DNA of 64,000 nt from Paenibacillus sp. (lineage in GTDB: Bacteria; Bacillota; Bacilli; Paenibacillales; Paenibacillaceae): positions 124,001 to 188,000 of the forward strand of contig JAILZT010000002.1 in NCBI GenBank assembly GCA_023512345.1, given 5' to 3'. Position 1 is the stretch's first letter. Each line of letters opens with the position of its first letter. Position numbers and translations under genes: made by a program. Below, one piece after another: positions 52,654-64,000 of this stretch. Under the pieces are notes generated by a model, which worked only from the letters and a program-made list of their open reading frames with translations, did no database searches and was not told the origin of the DNA.

Positions 52654-54030
52654 TTACACCCAAGTAGGTTGAATGTGGAAACGTTGCTTTACCTCTTCAC
52701 TTTTGTGCGATTCATTCTTAACGGCTTCCGGCTTAACAGCTTCTTCCTTCACCGGCTGTACAGCTGGTTCATCCATAGTGATCCGCCAAATGTCTGCACC
52801 GAGTCCCGACAGCTTCTCTGCCAAATGAACGTAGCCACGGTCGATATGGTGTGTTCCGCTAACTTCTGTCGTGCCCTCAGCAACAAGGCCTGCGAGAATC
52901 AATGCTGCGCCTGCTCGAAGATCAGTAGCACACACTTTAGCTCCAACCAAACGGGCATTTCCAGTAACAATCGCGGAACGGCCTTCGATTTTGATTTCAG
53001 CATTCATGTTATGGAACTCATCAACATGCATAAAACGATTCTCAAAAACCGTTTCTGTTACCACACTGGTACCTTCTGAATGCAGCAGCAAAGCCATCAT
53101 TTGCGATTGCATATCGGTTGGAAACCCTGGATATGGCAACGTTTTTAAATCAACAGCTTTGAGTGGCTTATCGCTGATTACACGTATTCCGTTCTCATCT
53201 GGAATAATGGTAATACCCATCTCTTCCATTTTGGCGATAACCGGTCCAAGATGATCCGCAATTGCACCTTCTACATAGACGTCTCCGCCAGTAATAGCTG
53301 CAGCAGCCATGTAAGTACCTGCTTCGATGCGGTCCGGTATTACGTGGTGTCTAACGCCGTGGAGACGCTCAACACCCTCAATCCGGATAACCCCTGTTCC
53401 AGCACCGCGTACAATACCGCCCATACCATTCAGGTAATTCGCTAAATCGACAATTTCCGGCTCTTTCGCCGCATTTTCGATAACGGTCACGCCTTCTGCC
53501 AGAGCAGCAGCCATCATTATATTTTCGGTCGCACCAACGCTGGCTACATCCAAATAAATCTTAGCACCGCGTAATCGTCCGTTGCTTTTCGCTTCAATGT
53601 ACCCTTGGCCTAGACTAATCTCTGCACCAAGCGCTTCAAAACCCTTTAAATGCTGATCAATGGGACGTGTTCCAATCGCACATCCACCCGGTAATGAAAT
53701 CCTTGTACGACCATATCTAGATAAAAGAGGACCCATTACTAAAAATGAAGCCCGCATTTTGCGTACCCACTCATAAGGTGCTTCACAAGAAGATAAGTTT
53801 CTGGCATCCACCTGAATTATATCGTTCTCATATGTAACCTCTGCACCCAGAGATTCCAAGACCTTACTGATTGTCATAACATCATCAAGTGGAGGTGCGT
53901 CCACAATGACGCTTACTCCTTCTTCTGCCAATAGAGAGGCGGCTATGATCGGTAGTACGGAATTTTTTGCGCCGCTTACTTTCACGCTCCCGGTCAATCT
54001 TATGCCACCGCGGACGATAAATTTACTCAT
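52654..54030 (-). CDS. murA: UDP-GlcNAc 1-carboxyvinyltransferase MurA
   Basis: First committed step of peptidoglycan synthesis: transfers enolpyruvate from PEP to UDP-GlcNAc. 458 residues. [14 protein letters not shown] with the substrate lysine is at about 22-35, and the fosfomycin-sensitive catalytic cysteine lies in [12 protein letters not shown] (about 114-125). The C-terminus carries an extra tail of about 38 residues rich in Glu and Lys (about 418-455) not usual in MurA. Start: ATG at 54030 with GGAGGG eight bases upstream. In Bacillus this copy (murAA) also lies between atp genes and spoIID. Confidence 0.96.
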   Translation of the reverse strand: MSKFIVRGGIRLTGSVKVSGAKNSVLPIIAASLLAEEGVSVIVDAPPLDDVMTISKVLESLGAEVTYENDIIQVDARNLSSCEAPYEWVRKMRASFLVMGPLLSRYGRTRISLPGGCAIGTRPIDQHLKGFEALGAEISLGQGYIEAKSNGRLRGAKIYLDVASVGATENIMMAAALAEGVTVIENAAKEPEIVDLANYLNGMGGIVRGAGTGVIRIEGVERLHGVRHHVIPDRIEAGTYMAAAAITGGDVYVEGAIADHLGPVIAKMEEMGITIIPDENGIRVISDKPLKAVDLKTLPYPGFPTDMQSQMMALLLHSEGTSVVTETVFENRFMHVDEFHNMNAEIKIEGRSAIVTGNARLVGAKVCATDLRAGAALILAGLVAEGTTEVSGTHHIDRGYVHLAEKLSGLGADIWRITMDEPAVQPVKEEAVKPEAVKNESHKSEEVKQRFHIQPTWV

Positions 54031-54225
54031 TTTGGTTCCCTCCGCGCCCATTATTTCTTGTTTTAAAATAAATTAAAAAGTCAAATGCTACAGGTTTCCA
54101 TTTCGTTGCAATCCATCTCATTTTACAATAAGAATCCTTAAAATTCAGTGTTGACATAATAAATTGTTATTATTCTGCGGTTTTTCGCGAAAGACCTATG
54201 ACATTTATAACCGAACCGCCCGCCA

Positions 54226-54483
54226 TTAAAACATGTAGCGGATTTGACCGCTCCAGTTCAGATAATCCAGGATAAAGCCTGCGACGAAATGACCCAGAAC
54301 TATAGCTAACAACAAATGCAGCAGACGCCCTTGAGGACTCTTGGGATATCTTATGACCAAATCGAGCTTAAGGTTCTGCAATGCCCACCAAGATAAAACA
54401 ACACAGAGTAAAGATACTATCATTGACACTAACCCGCTGGTTCCAGCTGCATTAGTTAACGCATCGGACAACATATCATCCAT
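54226..54483 (-). CDS. DUF1146 family membrane protein
   Basis: An 85-residue membrane protein, YwzB-like, with two membrane helices (about 14-36 and 56-77) and the conserved short loop LKLDLVIRYPKSPQGRLL between them. Function unknown; it stands between the atp operon and murA in many Bacillota. Start: ATG at 54483 with CGGAGG eight bases upstream; the frame open to 54630 adds 49 unlikely residues. It lies 150 bases below the atp operon terminator. Confidence 0.88.
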   Translation of the reverse strand: MDDMLSDALTNAAGTSGLVSMIVSLLCVVLSWWALQNLKLDLVIRYPKSPQGRLLHLLLAIVLGHFVAGFILDYLNWSGQIRYMF

Positions 54484-54636
54484 CTTAAACCTCCGTATGT
54501 AGCTTACTCGGAAATCGACTCTTATATCATACTTGTCAAGGGGAAAAGAATCCAGTACTTTTGTAAAATTAATAGGTTCTATTTTTTGTACCGTACATAT
54601 GTTCCTTATAAGGTAGTTCTTAAGAATCATATTGAT

Positions 54637-54673
54637 TAAAAAAAGCAGCCAAGCCAGAGGCTTGACTGCTTTT
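54637..54673 (-). terminator. Terminator of the atp operon
   Basis: AAGCAGTCAAGCC-tct-GGCTTGGCTGCTT hairpin followed by seven T on the minus strand, just past atpC. Confidence 0.95.
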
Positions 54674-54678
54674 CACCA

Positions 54679-55101
54679 CTACTGTTGCCCTTTTCCAGTG
54701 GACACTTTAATCCGTGTAACAGCACGTTGCAGTGCCAGTTCCGCACGGCGATGATCAATCTCATCCTGCTTTGTCCGAGCCTGAAGACGGCGTTGTGCCC
54801 GTTCTTTAGCTGCTTCGGCGCGCTCAATATCGATATCAACAGGCATTTCGGCACTTTCAGCCAGCACTGTTACTTTATCTTTATTCACTTCGACGAAACC
54901 ACCATGAACGGCGAATGTGATCGTAACACCGTCAGCCTTAACAGACAACGGAGCAACCTGAAGTGGAGTTACAAGCGGAATATGTCCTGGTAAAATGCCT
55001 AACTCGCCTTCGACTCCCCGTACAGTCAAGCTATTGACCTGCTTAGAGTATACAAGACGCTCCGGCGTGACAATTTCCAATAAAAAGGTATTCACTCTCA
55101 T
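54679..55101 (-). CDS. atpC: ATP synthase F1 subunit epsilon
   Basis: Epsilon subunit of the central stalk, which inhibits ATP hydrolysis. 140 residues: N-terminal beta-sandwich (about 1-85; LEIVTPERLVYSKQVNSLTV, GELGILPGHIPLVT) and C-terminal helical hairpin (about 92-138; ERAEAAKERAQRRLQ, HRRAELALQRAVTRIKV). Last gene of the operon, 71 bases after atpD, with a palindromic spacer between. Confidence 0.97.
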   Translation of the reverse strand: MRVNTFLLEIVTPERLVYSKQVNSLTVRGVEGELGILPGHIPLVTPLQVAPLSVKADGVTITFAVHGGFVEVNKDKVTVLAESAEMPVDIDIERAEAAKERAQRRLQARTKQDEIDHRRAELALQRAVTRIKVSTGKGQQ

Positions 55102-55104
55102 TCC

Positions 55105-55171
55105 TCCTAAAAGCTTTACGAAGTAAAGCTCGCATCGAAAGCATCAGCTTAGCTTTACGAAGCAAAGCTTG
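55105..55171. repeat. Paired short hairpins between atpD and atpC
   Basis: Two copies of an AGCTTTAC-gaa-GTAAAGCT palindrome (55112-55130 perfect, 55151-55169 with one mismatch) fill the spacer. The same type of unit occurs between atpA and atpG. Confidence 0.8.
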
Positions 55172-55172
55172 G

Positions 55173-56708
<1,536 letters not shown>

Positions 56709-56737
56709 TTAAGCGCTCAGCTCAACCTTTTTATATC

Positions 56738-57610
56738 TTAAGACTGCGCGTTCGCTCCGGCCACGATCTCGGTAATTTCCTGCGTAATTGCCGCCTGACG
56801 AGCACGGTTATACGTAAGGGTAAGATCTCCGATCATTTTCGAAGCGTTCTTTGTGGCACTGCCCATTGCTGTCATTTTTGCACCCAGCTCACTGGCTTTA
56901 CCATCAAGAATTGCACTATAAATTAAAGTTTCGGCATACTTAGGCAGCAGAACTTCCAATACACCTTCTGGTGAAGGCTCGTATTCGTAGCTTGCTGTTA
57001 CTTCTCGATGCTCCGGAGTTGCTGCTACTGGATCCATTGGAAGCAACCGGTCTACGGTTGGAACCTGAGTGATCGCATTCACGAAGCGGTTATAGCAAAT
57101 GTACAACTCATCGAATGTGCCATCTTCAAACTGTTGAACAGCGGAGTATGCAATCGACTTAATGTCTGCAAACTTCGGAGTATCCGATAGCTCGGTTACT
57201 TCCTCCACAATTGGGTATTCACGGCGGCGCAAAAAGTCACGGCCCTTACGACCGATAACAAACAAATCGTATTCATCTTTCGATTTGTGCCGTTCCGCGA
57301 TAAGCATCGTCACTTTACGTAGAATATTGGCGTTATATCCTCCTGCAAGACCTCTATCAGAGGTAACAATCAGATACCCCGTTCTTTTCACAGGACGGCT
57401 GACCAGCATAGGATGCTGAGTCCCTTGAGTACCAGCAGCAATGCTCGATACGACATCTTTCAGCTTCTGTGAGTAAGGACGAGCGGCTTCTGCCTTCTCC
57501 TGCGCTTTTCTCAGCTTAGAGGCGGCAACCATCTCCATCGCTTTAGTGATTTGCTTGGTGTTTTGAACGCTCTTGATTTGACGTTTAATATCACGCATGC
57601 TTCTTGCCAT
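56738..57610 (-). CDS. atpG: ATP synthase F1 subunit gamma
   Basis: Central rotor shaft. 290 residues. N-terminal helix RDIKRQIKSVQNTKQITKAMEMVAASKLRKAQ (about 6-37) and C-terminal helix with MGSATKNASKMIGDLTLTYNRARQAAITQEITEIVAGANA. SDRGLAGGYNANI (about 88-100) is conserved. The order atpA-atpG-atpD-atpC is standard; a 100-base spacer with paired hairpins separates it from atpA. Confidence 0.98.
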   Translation of the reverse strand: MARSMRDIKRQIKSVQNTKQITKAMEMVAASKLRKAQEKAEAARPYSQKLKDVVSSIAAGTQGTQHPMLVSRPVKRTGYLIVTSDRGLAGGYNANILRKVTMLIAERHKSKDEYDLFVIGRKGRDFLRRREYPIVEEVTELSDTPKFADIKSIAYSAVQQFEDGTFDELYICYNRFVNAITQVPTVDRLLPMDPVAATPEHREVTASYEYEPSPEGVLEVLLPKYAETLIYSAILDGKASELGAKMTAMGSATKNASKMIGDLTLTYNRARQAAITQEITEIVAGANAQS

Positions 57611-57622
57611 GATTTCACCACC

Positions 57623-57690
57623 TTAAAGCTTTGACGAAGTCAAAGCTAACTTCGTAAGCATTCTCTTAAAGCTTTGACGAAGTCAAAGCT
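57623..57690. repeat. 25-bp perfect direct repeat of hairpins between atpA and atpG
   Basis: TTAAAGCTTTGACGAAGTC... of 25 bases occurs at 57623-57647 and 57666-57690 without mismatch, each copy containing the palindrome AGCTTTGAC-gaa-GTCAAAGCT. Confidence 0.9.
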
Positions 57691-57710
57691 TTGTTCGTAC
57701 GTTATCTATA

Positions 57711-59781
<2,071 letters not shown>

Positions 59782-59785
<4 letters not shown>

Positions 59786-60270
59786 GATCGGCCTCCTACC
59801 TCTTTGAGGTATTGATCAACGAGCTGTTCTTGCTCACCGCTCGCACTAACTTCTTTTTGAAGAAGCTTAGATGCGATACGTACAGATGCTGTGCCGATTT
59901 CACTGCGCAGCTCTTCGACGGCTTTGTTCTTCTCGTTCTCGATATCCCGAACAGCTTCGTCTTTTACGCGTGATGCATCAGCTTTAGCTTGCTCCAGAAT
60001 CCGGTCTACCTGCTGGCTGCTGGTAATCTGGGATTGCTGGATAATGGTTTGAGCTTCTTTACGTGCGCTGTTAAGTGCCTGTTTCTGCTCCTCCACGTAA
60101 GCAACTGCCTGTTCTCTGGTTTTCGCCGCTTCTTCCATTTGTTGCATAACTAATTGGCGACGCGTCTCCATAACAGCAAACAATTTGCTGAACGCATACT
60201 TGCTTAGCAAGAAATAGAGAATCCCAAACGCTACTATTGTGATAATAATATTTGTGTAAACAATTTGCAT
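59782..60270 (-). CDS. atpF: ATP synthase Fo subunit b
   Basis: Peripheral-stalk subunit. 162 residues: one N-terminal membrane helix (about 5-25, NIIITIVAFGILYFLLSKYA), then a long charged coiled coil to the C-terminus. Start: ATG at 60270 with AAAGGAG eight bases upstream; GTG at 60279 overlaps that site. It overlaps atpH by four bases, indicating coupled translation. Confidence 0.97.
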
Positions 60271-60367
60271 TGAAGCCACTCCTTTCCTTTACCGCGATAT
60301 GCGGACCTATACAAAAGTAAGGCGCGGATGGCATCGGCCGTCCCCGCCAAACCGCAAATACGGATGA

Positions 60368-60607
<240 letters not shown>

Positions 60608-60685
60608 TCATATTGTGTTTAATGATATAAGATATCTCCTGCGATAGGAATATGGCTGTGCAGCCTGCTCCTTCACAGCAGTTCA

Positions 60686-61453
60686 TTAATGTGCTTCTTC
60701 ATCGTGAGTGGTCATCTGTGCGATATAAACCATCGTCAGAATAGTAAAGATGAAGGCTTGCAGTGCTCCGATGAATATACTGAATCCTTGCCAAACTGCC
60801 AAAAACGGAATACTTAAAAATCCAAGCTTCAGTATTACGGTAATTAGCACTTCACCCGCAAAGATGTTGGCAAATAGACGAATAGCCAACGCTACCGGTT
60901 TTGCCAAATTCTCAATAATATTCAGTGGCAGAAAGATCGGAAACGGCTCGACATAGTGTTTGAAGTAGTGTTTGCCGTTTAACTTGATGCCGAGATAGTT
61001 CATCAATATAAACACGATAATGGCCAGCCCCGCAGTAACATTAATGTCAGCAGTCGGTGACTTGTACCACAATATCTCAACATGCTCTCCGTGAGCCAGG
61101 TTTCTCGTAGCCTCTATTACATGCCCGAACACGGTAACCGGTTCATGGGCTTCAGTAATAATTGAGAAAGGCAAGCCGAGCAAATTGGAAACAAAGATGA
61201 ACAGTATAAGCGTTAATCCCAAAGATAAATAAGGTTTACCCTTCTTCAGGTCCATAGCGCTGCCAATGACACCCTGTACAAATTCCACAACCCATTCCAT
61301 GAAATTCTGCAGTTTGGAAGGATTCTCTACTGAAAGATTGCGGACCGACAACATCACCAGAACGAACACAACTAACGAACTGATAAGAAGCATCAGCACA
61401 GCAGATAGATCAATCGGTACTCCGCCAACATAAATTAACGGCATAGCATGCAT
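60686..61453 (-). CDS. atpB: ATP synthase Fo subunit a
   Basis: Stator subunit with the two proton half-channels. 255 residues and five or six membrane helices. The essential Arg is in ALAIRLFANIFAGE (about 188-201), and the C-terminal helix carries ALQAFIFTILTMVYI. The start is ATG at 61453 (MHAM) or 61444. It follows atpI by 32 bases. Confidence 0.97.
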   Translation of the reverse strand: MHAMPLIYVGGVPIDLSAVLMLLISSLVVFVLVMLSVRNLSVENPSKLQNFMEWVVEFVQGVIGSAMDLKKGKPYLSLGLTLILFIFVSNLLGLPFSIITEAHEPVTVFGHVIEATRNLAHGEHVEILWYKSPTADINVTAGLAIIVFILMNYLGIKLNGKHYFKHYVEPFPIFLPLNIIENLAKPVALAIRLFANIFAGEVLITVILKLGFLSIPFLAVWQGFSIFIGALQAFIFTILTMVYIAQMTTHDEEAH

Positions 61454-61485
61454 AGTATCATTTTCCCCCTTTCTCTTTAATCTGA

Positions 61486-61863
61486 TTAAAGCTTGTTCTT
61501 CTTACTCAGAAATATCCCCGTAGGAATAGCGAGAAGCTGGGGAATGAACAGTCCGGCAATGGTTGCCTCCAGTGAGAATTGCCCTACTTTGACCGAGATC
61601 ATGACGACCAAAATGGCAAAGCAAATTCGTGTGACAAAACCAAGACTGAAAGACTTACCTTGATTAGTTATAACGGCCTCTGTTAACCGCTGAATCTTTA
61701 CAGCCAAATAACGGAAGCTGGCCAATCCCGCTGCTAAACCCAGAATCATACCCAACGTAAATGGTCGAGAGTCTTCATGAAGAGCCCAGCCCATCAATAA
61801 CCCAGCCATAATCACAAAGGTCATCCTGGTAACGGTATTGATCATGGGAGTCATATTATCCAT
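61486..61863 (-). CDS. atpI: ATP synthase subunit I
   Basis: Small membrane protein of the AtpI family, 125 residues with four hydrophobic helices, which helps c-ring assembly or ion uptake in relatives. Recognisable by location and by the GWALHEDSRPFTLGMILGLAAGL segment. Its start overlaps the stop of the preceding AtpZ gene by eight bases. Confidence 0.88.
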   Translation of the reverse strand: MDNMTPMINTVTRMTFVIMAGLLMGWALHEDSRPFTLGMILGLAAGLASFRYLAVKIQRLTEAVITNQGKSFSLGFVTRICFAILVVMISVKVGQFSLEATIAGLFIPQLLAIPTGIFLSKKNKL

Positions 61864-62089
61864 TCTGCTCCCCCAAAAATTTTTTAATTAACATGACGAC
61901 ATTAACGATCCCCAGAACCATACCCGTTATGGTGCCAATAGCCACCCAGTAATTGGGTCCTTCAAGGTAATCCTTCAGCCATCTTGCTACAAAAAAACCT
62001 ATAATAATGTAAGCGGCGAGCAATGTGCCTGCACTGCCAATAACAAGTCCAGTGCGTATAAGACTGTCATTCTCTTTCGGTTCATTCAT
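61856..62089 (-). CDS. atpZ: AtpZ/AtpI family protein
   Basis: A 77-residue membrane protein with two hydrophobic helices (about 14-34 and 48-68), matching the AtpZ/AtpI family (VIGSAGTLLAAYIIIGFFVARWL, then WVAIGTITGMVLGIVNVVMLIKKF). In other bacteria AtpZ with AtpI forms a small Mg or Ca transporter for the ATP synthase. First gene of the operon, starting only about 12 bases after the predicted transcription start. Its Shine-Dalgarno site is weak (GGGA). Confidence 0.88.
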   Translation of the reverse strand: MNEPKENDSLIRTGLVIGSAGTLLAAYIIIGFFVARWLKDYLEGPNYWVAIGTITGMVLGIVNVVMLIKKFLGEQNG

Positions 62090-62107
62090 AGGCTACAATC
62101 CCAACTA

Positions 62108-62137
62108 ATTTTACTGAATTTCTAGAGTCTTTGTCAA
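62108..62137 (-). promoter_or_regulatory. Sigma-A promoter of the atp operon
   Basis: -35 TTGACA (62132-62137), 18-base spacer, -10 TAAAAT (62108-62113). It would drive atpZ-atpI-atpB-atpE-atpF-atpH-atpA-atpG-atpD-atpC. Confidence 0.8.
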
Positions 62138-62259
62138 TTCGTTGAACATTACCCAAAAAGCCCTGAAAACATGAAAATAATCACAGCAAACTGTTCCAAA
62201 ACCATATAAACCGTACAGTTTCACTGTATGTTAAATCCATTCACTTCAGAATATTAGTT

Positions 62260-63429
62260 TCAAACTTTTTCGTTATTTTGTGTGAACATTCTGTGAAACT
62301 CTTCCGGACGTTCCTCTTTTGCTCCGAAATGGTGCAAAATCGCATTGACAATCCTTTCGGAGGCTTTTCCATCTCCATACGGGTTGGCGGCCCGACTCAT
62401 GGACTGATAGAGGTTCTGATCAGTCAATAGAGCATGTGTCCGTTCATACACCTTCTCCTCGTCCGTCCCCACCAGCTCTAGCGTGCCAGCCTCAATTCCT
62501 TCCGGGCGTTCCGTCGTATCGCGCAGTACAAGCACCGGAACTCCAAAGGAGGGCGCTTCTTCCTGCAAACCGCCGGAATCGGTCAAAATCAAGTGGGTAT
62601 GTGGATAGAAATTATGCAAGTCCACGACATCCAGCGGATCAATCAGCTTAATTCTCGGGTGTCCGCCCAAAATCTCATGTGCCGGTTCCTTAACTGCCGG
62701 ACTCGGGTGTACAGGATAGACAATGACAACATCTTCGAATTCATCAGCGATTCTTTTGACTGCACGGAAAATATGACGGTGCGGTTCGCCTTGTGATTCT
62801 CTGCGGTGCGCCGTCATCAAAATAAGTCTTTTTCCTGAAGCAAAATCCAGTACGGGATGTCGGTAGTCCGACTGTACGGTATATTGAAACACATCAGTTA
62901 CAGTATTGCCTGTGATATAGATACTTGACTCTTTTTTATTCTCATGTCTCAAATTCCCAGCCGACCAGTCCGTCGGAGCGAAATGTAAATCTGCCAAAAC
63001 TCCCGTCAATTGACGGTTCATTTCTTCCGGATATGGTGAGAGCTTATTCCAAGTCCGAAGCCCTGCTTCTACATGCCCAACCTGAATTTGCTGCATAAAT
63101 GAAGCGTAGCTCGCAAGGAAAGTAGTAAGCGTATCGCCATGCACAAGCACTAAGTCAGGCTTTACTTCCTTAAGCACGGGCTCCAGTCCTTGCAGAACAC
63201 GAATGGTAATCTCGTTCAAGGTTTGTTGATTCTTCATCACGTCCAAATCATAATCAGGCGTGATATTGAATACCTCAAGAACTTGATCCAGTAGTTCTCT
63301 GTGCTGCGCTGTCACGCATACGATGGATTCTATATGCTCAGAATGCTTTTTCAGCTCTAGGACCAGCGGCGCCATTTTGATCGCCTCGGGGCGAACGCCG
63401 AAAATTGTCATTACTTTAATTTTGGTCAT
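62260..63429 (-). CDS. wecB: UDP-GlcNAc 2-epimerase, non-hydrolysing
   Basis: Interconverts UDP-GlcNAc and UDP-ManNAc, the donor used by TagA-type enzymes; also called mnaA. 389 residues. FGVRPEAIKMAPLVLEL at the start, the conserved VHGDTLTTF (about 95-103), HVEAGLRT (about 118-125), LILMTAHRRESQGEP and LILTDSGGLQEEAPSFGVPVLVLRDTTERPE near the C-terminus. It follows upp by 38 bases and precedes the atp operon. It links with tagO, tagA and csaB about 20 kb away through the wall polymer. Confidence 0.96.
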   Translation of the reverse strand: MTKIKVMTIFGVRPEAIKMAPLVLELKKHSEHIESIVCVTAQHRELLDQVLEVFNITPDYDLDVMKNQQTLNEITIRVLQGLEPVLKEVKPDLVLVHGDTLTTFLASYASFMQQIQVGHVEAGLRTWNKLSPYPEEMNRQLTGVLADLHFAPTDWSAGNLRHENKKESSIYITGNTVTDVFQYTVQSDYRHPVLDFASGKRLILMTAHRRESQGEPHRHIFRAVKRIADEFEDVVIVYPVHPSPAVKEPAHEILGGHPRIKLIDPLDVVDLHNFYPHTHLILTDSGGLQEEAPSFGVPVLVLRDTTERPEGIEAGTLELVGTDEEKVYERTHALLTDQNLYQSMSRAANPYGDGKASERIVNAILHHFGAKEERPEEFHRMFTQNNEKV

Positions 63430-63467
63430 AACCCCTACCCTCTCATTATAGCCTTCTCTTGTTATTG

Positions 63468-64000
63468 TTACTTAGTGCCGTATAAACGGTCTCCGGCATC
63501 GCCTAGTCCTGGCACGATATAACCATGTTCATTCAGATGGTCATCAAGTGCCGCAACATAGATATCTACATCAGGATGCGCTGCTTGAACGGCAGCAACT
63601 CCCTCAGGAGCAGCAATCAGGTTCATCATCTTGATTTGTGTACAGCCGCGGTTCTTCAAAGATGTAATAGCTGCAATTGCAGAGCCGCCTGTAGCCAACA
63701 TAGGATCGATAACGATCAATTCGCGTTCTTGTACATCTGTAGGCAGTTTTATGTAGTATTCCACCGGCTGAAGTGTATCCGGATCACGGAACAATCCAAC
63801 ATGCCCTACTTTTGCTGCCGGAAGCAGCTTCAGAACGCCTTCTAGCATACCCAGTCCCGCACGCAGGATGGGGATAAGACCCAACATTCTACCTGAAATA
63901 ACCTTACTTTCTGTCTCAGCAACAGGGGTTTGGACCGTAATGGTCTCGAGTGGAATATTCCGTGTAATCTCGTATGCCATCAGTGTTGCAACTTCATCGA
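63468..64000 (-). CDS. upp: Uracil phosphoribosyltransferase, 5' part missing
   Basis: Salvages uracil to UMP using PRPP. The reading frame runs off the window end at 64000; the ATG at 63980 is internal, as upstream codons read DEVATL, the usual Upp sequence. The visible part includes [53 protein letters not shown] (PRPP loop) and the C-terminal [16 protein letters not shown] full protein is about 209 residues; about 30 N-terminal residues lie outside. Confidence 0.97.
   Translation of the reverse strand, partial: DEVATLMAYEITRNIPLETITVQTPVAETESKVISGRMLGLIPILRAGLGMLEGVLKLLPAAKVGHVGLFRDPDTLQPVEYYIKLPTDVQERELIVIDPMLATGGSAIAAITSLKNRGCTQIKMMNLIAAPEGVAAVQAAHPDVDIYVAALDDHLNEHGYIVPGLGDAGDRLYGTK

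Overview
The window is a stretch of a spore-forming, flagellated, S-layer-bearing Bacillota chromosome, most likely a Paenibacillus. The gene content supports this: the sporulation genes spoIIID, spoIIQ and spoIID, an alpha/beta small acid-soluble spore protein, the ComF competence proteins, DegS/DegU, the csaB-type wall polysaccharide genes, several SLH-domain proteins, and a synteny close to the Bacillus region fliD-fliS-fliT-hpf and atp-murA-spoIID-spoIIQ-spoIIID-mbl-flhO-flhP-fabZ. All protein-coding genes I accept lie on the minus strand, so transcription runs from high to low coordinates. No rRNA, tRNA, CRISPR array, prophage or transposase was seen. The species is not determined.

Layout from low to high coordinate. 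1-4.1 kb: hpf, a cold-shock gene and the flaG-fliD-fliS-fliT operon with a good sigma-D promoter. 4.2-9.0 kb: a very large secreted repeat protein preceded by a clear c-di-GMP-I (GEMM-I) riboswitch and terminator. 9.1-15.4 kb: the late flagellar cluster hag, csrA, fliW, a DUF6470 gene, flgL, flgK, flgN, flgM and yvyF. Sigma-D promoters precede hag and flgM, and the hag leader carries two CsrA-type sites. 15.5-21.1 kb: comFC, comFA, a small membrane-anchored glycosyltransferase-like fragment, degU and degS. 21.2-38.6 kb: large exported proteins (a phosphodiester glycosidase, three SLH proteins including a probable major S-layer protein), interrupted by metK and a spore protein. 38.7-43.9 kb: tagO, tagA, csaB and a DUF5693 membrane protein, the likely machinery for the wall polymer that SLH domains bind. 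44.1-54.5 kb: pgcA, fabZ, epuA, flhP, flhO, mbl, spoIIID, spoIIQ, spoIID, murA and a DUF1146 gene. 54.6-62.1 kb: the complete F1Fo ATP synthase operon. 62.2-64 kb: wecB/mnaA and the truncated upp.

The cell-biology theme is the switch between swimming and a surface-coated state. FliW and CsrA control flagellin translation, FlgM and sigma-D control late flagellar genes, DegS/DegU governs multicellular behaviour, and a c-di-GMP riboswitch sits on a large candidate adhesin inside the flagellar cluster. Beside it lies a block for S-layer proteins and their polysaccharide anchor. The spacers hold several unexplained palindromic repeats: a dispersed family at 43964-44108 and 56601-56689, paired hairpins in the atp operon, and an inverted-repeat element near 24.1 kb. 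There is also a telomere-like short repeat near 24.3 kb and two sharply GC-rich patches inside comFA and spoIID.

Start codons were chosen by Shine-Dalgarno spacing and family N-termini, and often differ from the longest reading frame. Domain calls rest on visible motifs and recognition of the families; no database search was run.
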